From positions 1 to 51,196 of the forward strand of contig CADCCW010000009.1 of the NCBI GenBank assembly GCA_902800055.1: DNA of 51,196 nt. The letters are read 5' to 3'. The notes under the pieces were generated by a model. It was not told where the DNA came from. It saw nothing but the letters and a program-made list of their open reading frames with translations, and ran no database searches. Made by a program: the position numbers and the translations under genes. This stretch comes from an uncultured bacterium. GTDB lineage: Bacteria; Verrucomicrobiota; Kiritimatiellia; RFP12; UBA1067. This document shows, piece after piece, positions 49,375 through 51,196 of the stretch. Each line of letters begins with the position of its first letter. Position 1 is the first letter of the stretch.

Positions 49375-51196
49375 TCATTCAGCCACGCCGAAGTAGATGA
49401 ACTGCCCCCCGACCGACGAGAGCTCGAACGCCGACGAGCCGCCGTACATCGTAAGCCGGATCGTCTGGCCCTTGCGGACGGGCACCGTCCAGACGAGACG
49501 GCGATCCGTGCCGTCCGGGCCTACAGTTCCCTTCGGCGTCACGTTGAAGGCCACGTTGCCGCCCTCCACGACATCGATCTGGAGCTGGCCGCCGTTCGGG
49601 TTCCTGCACCGCGCCTGGAGCTGGAAGGAAGACACGCTCGTCTGCACACCGCCGCCGACCGACATGTCGCCGAGATTTGCGAAGGTGACGCCCGATGCCG
49701 GCCCCATCCCGCCGAGCCACTTGAGCGACCCGCCGGAGATCGACACCTGCTCCAGGCTGATTTCCTTGAAGCCCTTCAGCGAGCCTGCGGTAAAGCTCTT
49801 GGCGCTGCTCGCGTCGAACGACTGCCCCGCCGCGATCGACTGCGCAGCGACGTTGCCGATTGCGATATCGTCGCCTTCAAGTACAATGTAGTCGGGCGAA
49901 GAGAGCACATCCACCGAGGCCGCCTTCAGCGCGTAGGGCGCCATCGTAACCGCGATGGGGTTGGGACCGAGCTGTGCGCTCTGGATGCCCGTCACGTTGT
50001 GCGAGATGCCGTCCGAGCCGTCCACCGGCACCGAAAGCCCGAACACGCCGTAGTCCGCAGTCTTGATCACGAGATTCGTCGTCGCATCATTGCCGTCGCT
50101 GTAGGAGACCGTCACCGCCGCATTGACGATTTCGTTGGACCTCACGTTGCCGCTTGAGTCGCAGAGGACGCCGTCCAGCTCGACCACCACCGGCTCCGTG
50201 CCCACTGCGAGGCGCACCGCGCCGCGCGTCGGGGACGTGCGCAGCTGCGCGAGCTGGTCGATCGTGAACGGAATGGTCGCCTCGTTCGCGTCGCCCAGGA
50301 GCAGCACGCGCCGCCCGTCGCGCCCGACGGCCAGCACATGGTTGTAGCTCGCATCGTGATAGATTTCCGCCGCGTCCTCGTTGCCGGCGAGCGCACCGCC
50401 GAGCGGCGGATGGACGACGTGCGTGACGCCCGCGACGACCTGCGTGACCGCCATGCCGCCCGCGGTGAAGACATTGTTGGAATAGACATTTTCGGAAGTC
50501 CAATAGGATTCCTTCTTGCCTTCAGACATCGAGACGCAACCCCAGTGGGTCGGATTGTCGGCAAAGATGCAGTTCACCGAACGAATCTCGGCTCTGGGAT
50601 CCGCGCTATGGATGGAAGCGCCTCTTACGGCAGTGTTTTTGGCGAATGTGCAGTTCAGCATGTCGATATGGGCGCCGCCAACCTCCAGAATGGCGCCGCC
50701 GAATGTGTCAGCCTTATTGCCGCTGAATGTCGTATTCACGAAGAGCGCATAGCCCCTGCGCATAAGCACGGCACCGGCGTAGTGCGGCGTGCTGTTTCCC
50801 GAGAACGTGGATGAAGTCACAAGCAGCACGGCGGACGGGTCCGTCGCCGCATCAAGGGCGATGACCGCGCCGTCCACCACTCCGTCGGCATGGTTGTCCA
50901 TGAACGAGCATGTGTCCACCGAGAGGGATGCGCCGCCGCCGAGGTAGATGGAGCCGGCATAAGACTCTACCGTGGACGAATAACTGCCGCCCGTGAAGTT
51001 CAGGCTGGCGAGCGAGAACATCCCGCCGTCCGAAGACTTGCCGGCGTAGTTCAGGTGCCGCGCGTTCGGTCCCGCGACAATCTCTACGCCCTTCTGTCCC
51101 GGTTCGAGCGTGCAGAGCCCGTTGATCTCGAACGACCGCACGCCCGCTGGAATCTCGATCTGCCGCGCGAGCCGGATGACTCTGTTTGTCGCGTCG
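49375..51196 (-). CDS. Secreted right-handed beta-helix protein, FG-end family (N-terminus beyond window)
   Basis: At least 606 residues; the frame runs past the right edge (upstream of the GTG at 51141 it continues as DATNRVIRLARQIEIPAG). The first about 210 residues are pectate-lyase-like right-handed beta-helix repeats (DTCSFMDNHADGVVDGAVIA, TSSTFSGNSTPHYAGAVLM, NTTFSGNKADTFGGAILEVG, NCTFAKNTAVRGASI). Then a linker, a tail-fibre-like domain (TVSYSDGNDATTNLVIKTAD ... PYALKAASVD), and an end domain (VPVRKGQTIRLTMYGGSSAF) ending FIYFGVAE. Homologous at its C-terminus to 33407-34375. The true start is not visible. Its stop is followed by the repeat array. Confidence 0.75.
   Translation of the reverse strand, partial: DATNRVIRLARQIEIPAGVRSFEINGLCTLEPGQKGVEIVAGPNARHLNYAGKSSDGGMFSLASLNFTGGSYSSTVESYAGSIYLGGGASLSVDTCSFMDNHADGVVDGAVIALDAATDPSAVLLVTSSTFSGNSTPHYAGAVLMRRGYALFVNTTFSGNKADTFGGAILEVGGAHIDMLNCTFAKNTAVRGASIHSADPRAEIRSVNCIFADNPTHWGCVSMSEGKKESYWTSENVYSNNVFTAGGMAVTQVVAGVTHVVHPPLGGALAGNEDAAEIYHDASYNHVLAVGRDGRRVLLLGDANEATIPFTIDQLAQLRTSPTRGAVRLAVGTEPVVVELDGVLCDSSGNVRSNEIVNAAVTVSYSDGNDATTNLVIKTADYGVFGLSVPVDGSDGISHNVTGIQSAQLGPNPIAVTMAPYALKAASVDVLSSPDYIVLEGDDIAIGNVAAQSIAAGQSFDASSAKSFTAGSLKGFKEISLEQVSISGGSLKWLGGMGPASGVTFANLGDMSVGGGVQTSVSSFQLQARCRNPNGGQLQIDVVEGGNVAFNVTPKGTVGPDGTDRRLVWTVPVRKGQTIRLTMYGGSSAFELSSVGGQFIYFGVAE

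Overview
All genes I can support lie on the minus strand, so transcription runs from the right edge to the left. The DNA is GC-rich but has AT-rich promoters. The gene content points to a Gram-negative-type, probably gut-dwelling member of the Verrucomicrobiota/Kiritimatiellota/Lentisphaerota group: YidC with a large periplasmic domain, a DUF4091 glycosidase domain, InlB-type repeats, enormous secreted proteins with a LamG-like domain, and small SHD1-like proteins. This placement is inference; there is no rRNA or tRNA in the window.

Left part (1-13.1 kb): a housekeeping block in the order rpmH, rnpA, yidD, yidC, methyltransferase, epmA, nusB, ribD, ribE, cation antiporter fused to a PTS EIIA-like domain, luxS, mnmE (cut by the left edge). 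It keeps the familiar rpmH-rnpA-yidD-yidC...mnmE backbone, with seven extra genes placed between yidC and mnmE. The yidC frame runs without a stop into a complete DUF4091/GH123-like glycosidase domain with its own signal-like segment. An AGCS amino-acid symporter gene lies just upstream.

Middle (13.2-24.3 kb): a 2519-residue secreted repeat protein with an internal 1.6 kb duplication, a dicarboxylate/amino-acid symporter, two small membrane proteins (DUF805 and DUF975-like), and two small exported proteins. Eight near-identical extended -10 promoters (TGGTATAAT class) serve this half and the housekeeping block.

Right part (24.3-51.2 kb): one co-directional run of secreted proteins with no promoter of that class. 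Two paralogous giants (about 2577 and 2721 aa) are each followed by a small SHD1-like protein. Five fibre-like or beta-helix proteins share a short C-terminal FG-containing end (one is interrupted by a frameshift, one is cut by the right edge), and there are two further secreted proteins. I read this as an uncharacterised cell-surface or secreted assembly; its function is unknown.

The right part is also studded with arrays of an 8-base unit (TTGAAAAG/TTGAAAGG). Between genes the arrays sit in the orientation that carries stop codons, Shine-Dalgarno-like AAAGG and TTG starts. Inside genes they sit only in the opposite, stop-free orientation, where they encode FNFSTFQ-type segments in or near signal peptides. 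This polarity, the giant-protein locus and the YidC-glycosidase fusion are the most interesting signals in the window.
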